From assembly GCA_934045075.1 (NCBI GenBank), contig OW203732.1, positions 18,693,889-18,757,888 of the forward strand: a stretch of 64,000 bases of DNA, in the 5' to 3' direction. Source of the stretch: Yponomeuta sedellus (taxonomy: Eukaryota > Arthropoda > Insecta > Lepidoptera > Yponomeutidae). Of the stretch, positions 20,430 through 31,485 are shown piece by piece (the first letter of the stretch is position 1; every line of letters starts with the position of its first letter). Under the pieces are notes generated by a model. It was not told where the DNA came from and ran no database searches. It worked only from the letters and a program-made list of their open reading frames with translations. A program made the translations under genes and the position numbers.

Positions 20430-23400
20430 ATCTTTAAAGGGAAAAACGAAACTCTTTAAGGATCACTTTGTCAATCTTTGTCTGTATGTTTCTGTTTCAT
20501 TATACAACGACTAGTCATTACGTGCGGAGCCAACCAAGCCGCGGGTTTCCTCACGATGTTTTCCTTAACCGTTAGCGTGTGGTATTGCGACTACAAATTC
20601 GCAAATGTACGTAACTTTGAAAAGAAGTAAAGTCATTGGTACTTGCGTGCACTGGGGAGCGAACATAGGTCTCTCACTTGCGAGTCCATTGGGCTACCAC
20701 CACAAAACAACAACAGCGAACAACTCACAACGATACAACAAAATGTAATACGCTTCATGCGTAAAACAGTAAAACACATCTAAACATCTTGACAAACGTT
20801 CACATTATATTATTAGTATGATATAGGGTAGGACTGATTTACTACTGAACGTGTGTTTTACTCGATTTAATTTCAATGCACTAACATTAAAAGACTTCAG
20901 TAACTTCAAATCAAAATCAAAAAGGTTTTATTCCAAGTAACTAGGAAACTAACGAACGTTACAAGTTAAGCTAGGTGTCCATTTCAAAATCTAGATCATT
21001 TTGGGGAAAACCGATGTAGATTTTTATTCTAGTCGTTTCAAAGTCCTTAATTAACAGAGTATACATAATATAAAACATTGAACTCATGCATTGTACTAGA
21101 TTTAATTCCAAATATAATTTTCATCTAAATAATCTTTTATGTTATATTAGTAGGCCCTTTTGGCGCAAAGTGTACACATTTTTTTAAGGGAACTATATTT
21201 TGTGTCATCAAAGTTTATATTTGTCATCAAGTTGTATCATCTAATTAATAGATCTATCGCCTCGAAATATTTTCATTCTTAGAAAAATAAAAAGTTTCGC
21301 CAGGTTCAAATTACCAAATTAATGTCAATATGTAGCACGTAGGAAAAAATATGGATTATCAATATAATCGTAGTTCATCCATTGAATAAAAAAAAATTCT
21401 CAAAATAATAGGTTTATTCGAAAAATAACAGCTCCGTACTCAGAATAGTAGATCTGTCATCAAATAAATCGATTATCGTCCGCATATTCAGATTTTTTTT
21501 TATTTGTTATTTTGTCATCAGTACAGTAGTTACAAATTATTTCGATCAATTCTCCAAATAATACTCGTTACCAATTTTATTAAATTGGTAACTGAACTAT
21601 TGTTCAGTTCATTAATTTTATGAAAAAATGTTCAAAGGCGCGGATCCAAATGGGCTTTGTAAAAGTCAAAAGTAATTCTGTGTTTGATTTATTATTCTAA
21701 TACATCCATACTACTTACTTATGTATATCTAAATAATAATTCAAAATTAATAAATATTTTCAGGGTGTAAATAAAACTACCGCAGATGTAGATATACCTA
21801 GAAACAACAATGGGTACAACCAGTATACAAGTACCTAATGTAAGATAGTAGTTAAATTCATAAGTACAAACACTTTTTTTTTCTGGATCTTTATATTTAT
21901 TTAAGTTACATATTTCTTTTTGTTAATGACCGTTTTTCCTTAATTTGGTTATACAGTTTACAAACCTATTAAAATAAGTACAGACCTATTTATTTCATGA
22001 TAATATATCCCAATGATTATATTATGTCATTTATTATGAAATTGTTTTTATATTGTTTGATGACACTTTGATGACAGATCTATTATTTTGCGGACAAACC
22101 TTATTATTTAAAACATTCAAAACTTAATAAATTTATGACAGCTTAAATCATACCCTTTTTTTAACCGCGCTTCAGACAAACTTACTATATCTTCAGGGAT
22201 ATTACAGAAACGTATACAATGCCCCATGAAGGATGTATTAACCTTTGCCAGCCTAAGTTATGAGAACAAAAGTTTATTTATAGTAGTTACATTGTGTTGG
22301 CTACCTACAGTTTTAAAGTTATTTTTCCTGACGCACGTAATATTTTCATAGATAATTGTGTTTTGTTCCATCCACATTGCTATGCCCCTTCGGACAAAAT
22401 TAAACAGGGCACCTTTTAATCACTTAAATATTGTATACCAAAAACTCAAAAAATGCAAAATAGTAAAATTCTTTAAATCAATAATATTATTAAAATCAAA
22501 TTTTATTGCTTTATTCAATGCTAAATACATGTATTATCCTTTAAATCAAACTATGCTTAAGGGGCGGTCCTAATTGTTAAAGATAAGATAATTGTTTATT
22601 TGAACTCAAAAAGATTAAATTTGTTACAATATGATTGTGCCCTGACTCCTGAACTAGGAACCTGTATCTCAGGAGCCAGTGCTGTCCCAAAAGGTATGAT
22701 ACAGTGCTATTCTGTGGAAAATTATGAATATAAAACAATCAAATGTTATGTACACTTTCTTAGGAAAGAAAGTTAGAAATGAATTTTATTTTAAATTATT
22801 ATTACTTTATAAATAAATAATACAGTTATCTATCATGCAAAAAATAAACAGCCGAGTGTGTAAGTGAATTTGTGTGTGTGTGTAAAGTAAGTCTTAATGT
22901 TAATATCACAATATGAAATTCAAATGTAAGTAATAATTTTATTTTATTCGAGAAAAAAAATGTGGCGAGCACATGTCAACTCTGCGCGCGCACTACAAAC
23001 TCTAACATTCTTACATCGCGCAATCAAAGTGTCTCACATGTCATACCATAAATATAACGTCCACCAAATAACAACAATCGGACGCGGCCGTCCCCAGGCA
23101 TACGATCTCATACGGTCTGCCTGGCGGGAAATTTCCCTTTATAGTGGAAGAGCACGATCACCCGCTCTTCCCTATACAAATAGTTAAACAATAGACATTA
23201 GTGTTAACTACAAACAGTATTAAGGTTAAGTAAATGTAGGTACAACCTGCAGTGTAGTATAGAGATGAACATTTCCAAAACACTCTAAATAAATTATGTA
23301 CACTACCTAAACCTTCCATGCTAAAAATAGACTCGCTAGAATATCTATGTTCAATTTTAATAATTAATGCAATAATATTCATAATGTAGTTTCAATCCGT

Positions 23401-23500
23401 AGTGCATGCTTAATTCTGAAAAGGCTTCCTTCAAGGTAAAAACAGTATCACCAGGTGGTTGTCTTATTAATTAGTAAAACGTAGTTTTAGTGGGCTCCCG
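20430..23500. other. gene-free AT-rich intron
   Basis: AGPS intron sequence with no supported gene. 20510-20700 resembles the body of the SINE at 53291-53696. 21200-22110 holds scattered TGTCATCA motifs, including inverted copies of GATCTGTCATCAAA-type sequence near 21450 and 22070. The rest shows only low-complexity AT-rich DNA. Confidence 0.4.
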
Positions 23501-23540
23501 TGGCACAGATTTGTTGTTGCATCACTAACTTAGTTCTTTC

Positions 23541-23857
23541 TCAGCCAGTCTTAGTCAGGTGCAGGATGGGTGACCGTCCCATGACTACCGCTAGGGCATT
23601 TTTCCAAGCGCTTCCGTGCTTCGCAAGGCACGTTAAGCCGTTGGTGCCGGCTGTCATGTAATGGCTGGCAGTCGTTAAGCCATGTCAGAGGCCTTATGGG
23701 CGGCTTGATAGCTTCTGACAGTAAGGGCCGCCACTGTCTTACAATCCTTCACCAACCCGGAATTGGCCCCCGTGGTGGAATATGGCCTAACCTTCTTGCG
23801 CTGCAGGAAGCGAACCGTGCCCCAGCAGGGGACATACAAGGGTTGATATCGATATCG
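23541..23857 (+). mobile_element. 5S-derived SINE, 5'-truncated
   Basis: Starts inside the 5S-like part (GTCAGGTGCAGGATGGGTGA) and runs to the GGGGACATACAAGGGTTGAT end. The 5' head is missing or replaced. Confidence 0.7.
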
Positions 23858-23968
23858 AACTGAAATAACGTTCTGTCACGCTCTTTTCTGGGAAATCCGA
23901 AAAGACAGCACTATAGGGTTCCTCATTCGTTAGTGTGCTGCAATTTTTTTGCCCCTCATGGAATTCAA

Positions 23969-24082
23969 TATCAACTCTTGTATGTCCCCAATGCTGGGGC
24001 ACGAGTCTCTTCCTGCATCGCATGAAGGTTAGGCCATACTCTACGGGAGCCAAGTCCGGGAGGATTGTAAAACAGTGGCGGT
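23969..24082 (-). repeat. 5S-derived SINE, 3' fragment
   Basis: Minus-strand copy of the SINE 3' third (from GCCACTG to GGGGACATACAAGAGTTGAT). It is inverted relative to its neighbour at 23541-23857, giving a fold-back of the two SINE ends. Confidence 0.65.
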
Positions 24083-25162
24083 CCCCTCATAGAATTGACT
24101 GTATTAATTTGTGGTGAAAATTTCTTATTTTGTAGGTACATACGAGTAAGTGTACCTTGAACTCAAAAAGTTTGCGGTAAACTGCTCTATCTATCCTTCC
24201 AATAAAATTTCCAATGGCATCACATAAGTACATACAGTCGTCCCTACAACCACAGTAGTGTGTGGCTAGCTTTACCTGTCATCTTTATGGGTCAAAATCA
24301 GAGAGGTGAGAATCATGCTTCTGTCAAAGATTTTCTTAATAAAATAACGTGGTATGACTAAAATACTTGTTTCCAAATGAAGTTTCTGCGCATAATTACA
24401 AGGCACTTATCATATTTATTTTTTTACGATAATATTTTATTAGATTTTAAACTAAAAAGGCCTAAATAGTCATTCCGGGAACGCGTCCTTATACCACGTT
24501 TCATAGTTGAGACAAGTCAAAAATGTTTACAATTAAGACTTAAAATTGTATTTTTTATATATTAGCTTCGAAAATTATTAAATTACGAATATACTTATAA
24601 ATTAAATAGCTAAAATATATATTTTTCATATTTTGACTATTCAAATGCTGTCTGACGTTTATTAAATCATTCAGTGAACGCGATAGATATCGGTCGATAT
24701 AATTCAAACAAAACGCGCTAGGTAGCGTTAGCGAGCAACAGTGTGAAGTTCACTAGTCAAAGGACAAGACGCGTGTCGTGTTTTTGGAAAAAAATAATTG
24801 ATTTTATTGGTAAGTACGTTTTAATTTCGTATGTGGGTAGCGTACTTTAATTCCCTATCACTACGGGAACGCTGTTTGGTGATTAGTTTTCCGATAATTT
24901 GCATACTTTTTGCTAAATTCTTATAAATATTACAGTTCACGTGTTCTTAACCTCAAAAACCAATATCTAACATAGCGGCATGAAGCGTGATATGAAAATA
25001 TTCATCGGATAGTCATTCAGGGAACGGTCATTTCGGGAACGTTCTCGTATATGACGGGCGTTCTCGAAATGACGATTAACGGGCAAAATGACGCTTTCTT
25101 GCTTTTAAATACATATAACAATGCATTTTTTTTGTTTTAGGTAACCACTTAGTAATAGTAAC

Positions 25163-27839
25163 ATGGAAAATAAAAATGAAGATAAAAAGAAGTCAAAAAA
25201 ACGATTAAAACAGGACAGTATAGCTTACAAAAAACATCGCGAAAAGGCTAATGCAAGGAAACGCAAGTTTTTAGATAAAATGACACCTGAACAAAGAGAG
25301 ATGAAGAGACTGAAAGATAGGGAATATTACCAAAGGAAGAAGGCTGAAAATAAAGTTAAGACTGTTAGTGATATGAATGAAAGACAGAAGAGGAAACAAA
25401 GAAAGTCGTGGAGAAAAAATTCTCAAAAGTATAGACAGAAAAAAAAGATGTTGGCAAATATTTTAAGTAATAGCCCACCAGATTCTGAAAATGAGATAGA
25501 AAGCGATAATCGCTTGTCAAGAAAGAGATCAGGAAGAAAACTGGTAAAAAAGATAAAGCACAGGCTTACAGGACTGTTAAAAAACAGAAAGATAAAATAC
25601 AGAAAATGCAAAGAATTATAGATAAGTTGCAAAAAAAGTACAGAGAAACAGAGGACGCGAATAAAGAGTATCCCAAAAGAATGCTGATACGCCTACTCGC
25701 AAAGTTAATGAATTAACAAGAGAATGTTCTGTTACCCCTGAAATTCGTAAACGTCTATTATTTGGCGAAGTTTTGACAACTCAACTAAAAGACACCGTTA
25801 AAAAACTACCAAAAAATTCTAAACAGCGAGAGGCTTTTCAAAAAAGTGTCAGTGGCAACTGTATCAAAAAACATCGTTTAAATTATATGACCAAACAATT
25901 TCTACGTAAAAATAAAAATAATGACAACATTTTAATATCTAATCGGAAGCATCCAACATTTTTAATCACTAATGAGATTCGTGGAGAAATTCATAAGTTT
26001 TTTGAGCGGGATGATATCAGTAGAATTTGCCCTGGTAAGAAAGACTGTCTCAAGGGATATAAACAAAAGCGGTTGCTTTTAGACTCTGTAAAAAATTTGC
26101 ATCCTCAATTTTGTACTGAGACTGGAATTCGAGTATCTTATTCGACATTTTTGAGAGAGAAGCCTAAGTGGGTAGTACAACCTACAAAAAGGGATCGAGA
26201 TACTTGTCTTTGTGTAAGGCACGAAAATTTTGAATATAAACTGAGCAAACTAAACCGACTAGGAGAGCTGCCGCACAAATCCTCATCCGAATGTATAAAA
26301 GCGTACAGCTGTGACATTACTTCTTATGATTGTATGTTTGGTTTGTGCGACGAATGCAAGGAGATTAAAATTGAATCAGGAAGTAATGAAGATACCATTG
26401 AATATTTCCAGTGGCAAGCAACAAAAGAAGAGCGAATCATAAAAGGAGAGAAGAAACTCGTCAAACTTACTAAAAAAGTTACCGTTACAACCAAAGTCAA
26501 AGATTTGAAAATATCTATAGCTGATGATATTTCTTCAATGAAAAAACATCTTTATGGAATCAGCGAAAACTTGAAGGCCAAAAGAGAACTAAAAGATAAA
26601 TTAAAAGAAACAGAGTTAATGATTCAAATTGATTTCGCTGAAAATTATATGACAAAATATGCGAAAGAGATTCAATCGATTAGATTCGGAGCTTCAAAAG
26701 GTCAATTATCAATTCACACGGGGGTTTTTTATGCCAGAAATAATACCTCTCTAGAAACTATTTCGTTCGCCACTGTGAGTGATAATCTAGACCATCAAGC
26801 TCATGCTGTATGGGGTCACATGAAATCAGCGCTGCAGAAAATATTGAGTGTCAGGCCACACGTAACTACCCTTCATGTGTTTTCAGATGGACCCACGTCC
26901 CAGTATCGAAACCGGACTAACATTTACTTATGGATTAAAACCTTAATAGAACAATTTCCGCAAATAACTGCTTCAACGTGGACATTCAGTGAACCAGGTC
27001 ATGGTAAAGGTCCAATGGATGGTGTGGGAGGAGTGCTAAAGAAAACTGCGGATGATCAAGTATTACGAGGAAACGATGTAAATACAGCTGCAGATTTTGT
27101 CCTTTTACTAAACAATACATCTGTTTCACTCCATGAAGTCACTAACGATGATATAGTTGCAATCAAAACCATAATACCTGAAAAGATAGATGCAATCCCA
27201 GGAATCATGAATGTAACTAAGATTGTCGGGCAGAAAACTTCTGATGTCATCATACTACTGTATCAGTTCTCAAAATTGTTGCGAGAAATTAAACTACAGG
27301 CATTTTCAGTCGAAGATAGAGATAAAGAAAGTCCAGTGCCAGAAATGTTAGATTTAGACATAGAAAAGAATGATAAGTTTCTGAATTATCTTCACATGAG
27401 TAGGAAGAGTATTTACGACGCTGCATGCGGATCAGACAGTTCAGATGATGAAAATCTTCAAAAGGTTTCAGATCGACTTCATGGAAAGAGTGACGATAAT
27501 TGTGCTGGTACATCGTACGGAAATGATAAGGAGAACTTCCACCCCAACATGATACGTCCAAAGACATTTTTGCTAGTAAATATACCCACTGAAAATAAAA
27601 AAAAAGAATACAGATACGTCGCAGTTGCTGACACCTCAGTTGATGAAGATGGCGAAATAAAGGTCGCCTTTCTTCGTTGTCAGCGGAACTCAGCAAAGAT
27701 GTTTAAACTTGAACAAAATGATGTTGCATATGTCCCCTGTGAACAAGTTATTAAAATTTTACCCACCCCGAAATTGCAGAAAATAGGTAGTCGTGGCTAT
27801 TATTGTTTTGATGAGAATATGGATATTTTTGAAAAGTAA
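25163..27839 (+). pseudogene. DDE transposase of element B, two frameshifts
   Basis: Starts at an ATG 22 bases after the splice acceptor. The first frame gives a Lys-rich N-terminus (MENKNEDKKKSKKRLKQDSI...). The frame must shift near 25550, in an A run, to continue the coiled coil (VKKQKDKIQKMQRIIDKLQK), and again near 25680 to join the main frame, which is open to 27839. The main frame contains CLCVRH, CMFGLCDEC, then IQIDFAENY, HVFSDGPTSQYRN and TFSEPGHGKGPMDGVGG; spacing is D84D34E. A C-terminal domain absent from element A follows (YRYVAVADTSVDEDGEIKVA ... SRGYYCF). Both frameshifts lie at or beside A runs, so sequencing error is possible. Otherwise this is a dead relative of element A's protein. 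Confidence 0.8.
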
Positions 27840-27974
27840 GTTATTGCTAGACTTTAAGCTCAAACTTTGATACTCAAATTATTTTGTGATTAATATGAAT
27901 AAGCTTGAATAATGTTTCGAATTCATAAGACTGTTTGTTTTAAAACTACATTTGATTTATTTAATTTAATACAT

Positions 27975-28020
27975 AAGATTTCTTGCATCAATGCTTAAAA
28001 GCATTGATGCAAGAAATCTT
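27975..28020. repeat. perfect 22-bp palindrome, 2-nt spacer
   Basis: AAGATTTCTTGCATCAATGC followed by TT, a spacer AA, and the exact complement. It lies 136 bp after the element B transposase stop and could form a strong hairpin in the 3' UTR or extruded DNA. Confidence 0.8.
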
Positions 28021-28904
28021 AATGATACTTGTAGAGTGCAATTACTATTTGTTCCTAATATATAATATTTGTTAACTGAAACTAAAAGTTTATTATTAGA
28101 TTAAGTTTAAATGTTGATACTCATGTTGTTCATTCTTTCAGTACAAATAAAGGTTTAATACTTAAAGGTATTTATTATTTTCATCTACAACATAATGCAA
28201 AAACCAAACGTTGCAGACATTTAGGGAACGTCAACGTCATTTAGGGAACTTCATTATCATTTTGGGAACACTCCCATCATTTTCGGGAACATCGCAAAAA
28301 TGGCAGATTTTTCACTAATGAGTAGGGTTATAGTTAAATCTTGCATACATATCCTAAAATGACCTTTCAACATTTGTATTTATATCATTAATTGATAACG
28401 TATTGCACAAATGTATACAATAAATTAAAATTTTGAAACGAAATTTACACTAATTGAAAATCTATGGAGAGTAATATAAAAAATAAGTCTTTTTATTATA
28501 AAAATATACAAAATGACAGCATTTACTGGTAGAGGGGCAGGTTAATTATAATTTCATGATGGTGATTATTAAAAACGTTGGTTATATTATTATTTAGAAA
28601 ATATTTAAAAGTGTTCCCGAAATGATTTAAGGCCCTGTCATTTTTATTATTAACAGGTATAATTCCTAAAATATATATTTGTGTGCGTGCCTCTTTACAG
28701 AAAAGGTTCATGACAAATGACACAACATATTCCACAAGTTAATTTTCTTATAAAGAAAACTTAATTTCTCAGATATTTCAAAACCCAAAATGCCGACCTC
28801 TCTGATTTTGACCCTTATGTGCACCTACTCCGGCAACTTCATTACCCGTTGAGCAATAAAACAAGATAAAACCACTCAACACAATTGACAATCCAGCTTA
28901 CCCT

Positions 28905-29510
28905 ATTACGACACATATTGTTCGGAACAATGCGACAGTTACAAAATAAGCCGAGGAAGCTAAAGGAGTGGAGGCATCTGCCAAATCATCAAAGTTGCAA
29001 TAACAAAAGCCATTCTCAGTGGTTATGCTACACGAATAACCAAATAGAAGGTTCGCTTGTGACAATTTATTGCACACAATACAACATTCATGTGACAGGC
29101 TAAGAATCTTATTGAAAAATAAATAAGATTCTTAGGGCCAGTTTCTGAATTGAGAACTTCACAAAGTAAATACCTACTTAAGTAACGTTCTGTCACGCTC
29201 TTTGCTGAGAAATTCGAACACTACAGTTAATTATTTACTTAGGAAATTCTCAATTCTGAAACTGGCCCTTACTCAGAAAAACATTTACCGGTTAAACTAA
29301 GTTCTAAAACGAGTATTATTAAGCGTTATGCAAGAGCATACGGCTTTGGCCAACAATAAAAGCAGTAGAAAGTACGTAATAAATTAATAAGCCGTAAGTT
29401 TCATATTATTATAGATCAACGGGAAATTTCAAATTAAAAGACCAAGCTTACCAAACTTCAGAAAGTATCCTACGATATATTGAGTCAGAGATGAAATCGA
29501 CGTATTTCTT
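28905..29510. repeat. 606-bp tandem duplication, unit 1
   Basis: Starts ATTACGACACATATTGTTC. The same sequence follows 606 bp later with few differences. Includes a small hairpin (TAAGAATCTTATTG...) and a TTA-flanked MITE. Confidence 0.85.
29135..29268. mobile_element. TTA-flanked MITE (GGGCCAGTTTC ends)
   Basis: A 134-bp element from GGGCCAGTTTCTGAATTGAG to its inverted copy, flanked by TTA on both sides (29132-29134, 29269-29271). PIF/Harbinger-type target. A related inner sequence (TAACGTTCTGTCACGCTCTT) is also seen at 23865. Confidence 0.75.
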
Positions 29511-30112
29511 ATTACGACACATATTGTTCGAAACAATGCGACAGTTACAAAATAAGCCGAGGAAGCTAAAGGAGTGGAGGCATCTGCCAAATCATCAAAG
29601 TTGCAATAACAAAAGCCATTCTCAGTGGTTATGCTACACGAATAACCAAATAGAAGGTTCGCTTGTGACAATTTATTGCACACAAAAACAACATTCATGT
29701 GACAGGCTAAGAATCTTATTGAAAAATAAATAAGATTCTTAGGGCCAGTTTCTGAATTGAGAACTTCACAAAGTAAATACTTAAGTAACGTTCTGTCACG
29801 CTCTTTGCTGAGAAATTCGAACACTACAGTTAATTATTTACTTAGGAAATTCTCAATTCTGAAACTGGCCCTTACTCAGAAAAACATTTACCGGTTAAAC
29901 TAAGTTCTAAAACGAGTATTATTAAGCGTTATGCAAGAGCATACGGCTTTGGCCAACAATAAAAGCAGTAGAAAGTACGTAATAAATTAATAAGCCGTAA
30001 GTTTCATATTATTATAGATCAACGGGAAATTCCAAATTGAAAGACCAAGCTTACCAAACTTCAGAAAGTATCCTACGATATATTGAGTCAGAGATGAAAT
30101 CGACGTATTTCA
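29511..30112. repeat. 606-bp tandem duplication, unit 2
   Basis: Second copy. It differs by a 4-base gap in the MITE region and a few substitutions. The junction sequence GATGAAATCGACGTATTTC occurs at the end of each unit. Confidence 0.85.
29742..29871. mobile_element. TTA-flanked MITE, second copy
   Basis: Same element as 29135-29268, carried along by the tandem duplication. It is 4 bp shorter because one CTAC repeat is absent. Confidence 0.75.
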
Positions 30113-30122
30113 CGTTCGTTCG

Positions 30123-31340
30123 TTATCAACCCTTGAATGTCCCCACTGCTGGGGCACGGGTCTCTTCCTGCATCTTCCTGCATTTCAAGTACTTACGGAC
30201 AAATATTTTTTATGTAGCCTATAGGGCTTAATTAAGCCCAACCAATCGGATTTGGATTTGATCCTTTCAAGCGCTGCGGCAGTTGAACACCTCAGACACT
30301 CAGGTTTCCTTACGATCTATGTATTTATATTTAATAAATAAAATCATTATATTCTTTTTAATGCACTAACCCGTGCTAAGGACCATTTTTAAACCCTTTG
30401 AAAATTAAAACCCCTATGAATATTAAAACCCACCGAGTGTCCCGTTTTGGGACCAAGTCCTAGAGTTTAATACTTACATAGTTGTTCAATAGAATGGTAT
30501 AAATGGACAATGATTGTTATTTGCCTCAATTTGGTAGACTACAAAGCAATAGCAGTACAATGTCATTCCAGAGCTATAACCTACGCAAATTAAATAGGCA
30601 TCTCTCGCGAAGAAGATGGAATCGCGTGAGGGTCCGAGTAAAGTAGCACGGGTTATACCATTGCATTGCGATTGGTTACTACTCGTAGATTATCAATAGT
30701 GTGTCTGAACTGAAACGATCATCGCCGGGCTAAATGTGACTCTATTAGTTGCATTTTACAACACATGCATAAAAGACTAGAGATTTTTAAATGGTCACCT
30801 AGTTTGGATTGTAACGTTCATAAAGGAGCAGTTTCTGCGCTACTTTGAATAAAATCATAGACCTTCTTCGTCTATGATAAATCCTTTTTATTTCATTGAG
30901 AGACTCGCCCCCCAGGGCAATTGATTGTGTGGATCATGTGGATCTCATAACTGTAGTTTTAAGAATTGCCGCGCAAATTGTCGACTCTTACTCGACTCTT
31001 TCATAGAATTATTCACTGACGTTGTACCTCTAAAAAGACGAATTACAAAAGTCAATCTAGTGAACCTAAAATCAACTACTTACTGTTGAAGTATGACTTT
31101 TGTTATTTACTTTGCACTGGTGCTAAGTTACTCTGTTTATGTTTTGTGCTTATTGCCTAGGAGGTGGTACAACAAACATTAAAGGTTTTGCGTTTTTTCT
31201 CACACCATTGTGCTAAATTTTTGTGGCGCTATTGTGAACATCGTGGTGCTGGTATTGAATCAGACATTGACTTTTCATTGACGACTCAAAGAGGCTAAAA
31301 CAAGAGCGTATTGATTTATACGTGACCTTGGGAAAATGTA
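30123..31340. other. gene-free intron with SINE scraps
   Basis: 30123-30183 is a minus-strand 3' fragment of the 5S-derived SINE. 30357-30387 matches the ATGCACTAACCCGTGCTAAGGA tail of the family-1 SINE. The rest of the stretch shows no supported feature. Confidence 0.45.
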
Positions 31341-31343
31341 AAC

Positions 31344-31485
31344 ATACATGCATGCATACATACATACATACATACATACATACATACATACATACATACA
31401 TACATACATACATACATACATACATACATACATACATACATACATACATACATACATACATACATACATACATACATACATACAT
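31344..31485. repeat. (CATA)n microsatellite, left of SINE array
   Basis: Tetranucleotide CATA repeat with a few CATG units at its start. Long frames of repeated Tyr/Val/Cys/Met or His/Thr/Tyr/Ile on either strand are artefacts of the repeat. Confidence 0.95.

Larger units (their letters stand above)
24289..28814 (+). mobile_element. element B: DDE DNA transposon, 4-bp TSD, decayed
   Basis: A 4526-bp element bounded by perfect 19-bp inverted repeats: GGGTCAAAATCAGAGAGGT at 24289-24307 and its complement at 28796-28814. TTAT flanks both sides (24285-24288 and 28815-28818). Subterminal copies of GTCATTTCGGGAAC and variants lie at 24469, 25012, 25027, 25060 (inverted), 28236, 28277 and 28613 (inverted). 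The transposase gene is on the plus strand, with a 5'-UTR intron (GTAAGT donor at 24810, TTTTAG acceptor ending at 25140). Same architecture as element A, with longer ends and two frameshifts in the coding region. Confidence 0.88.
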
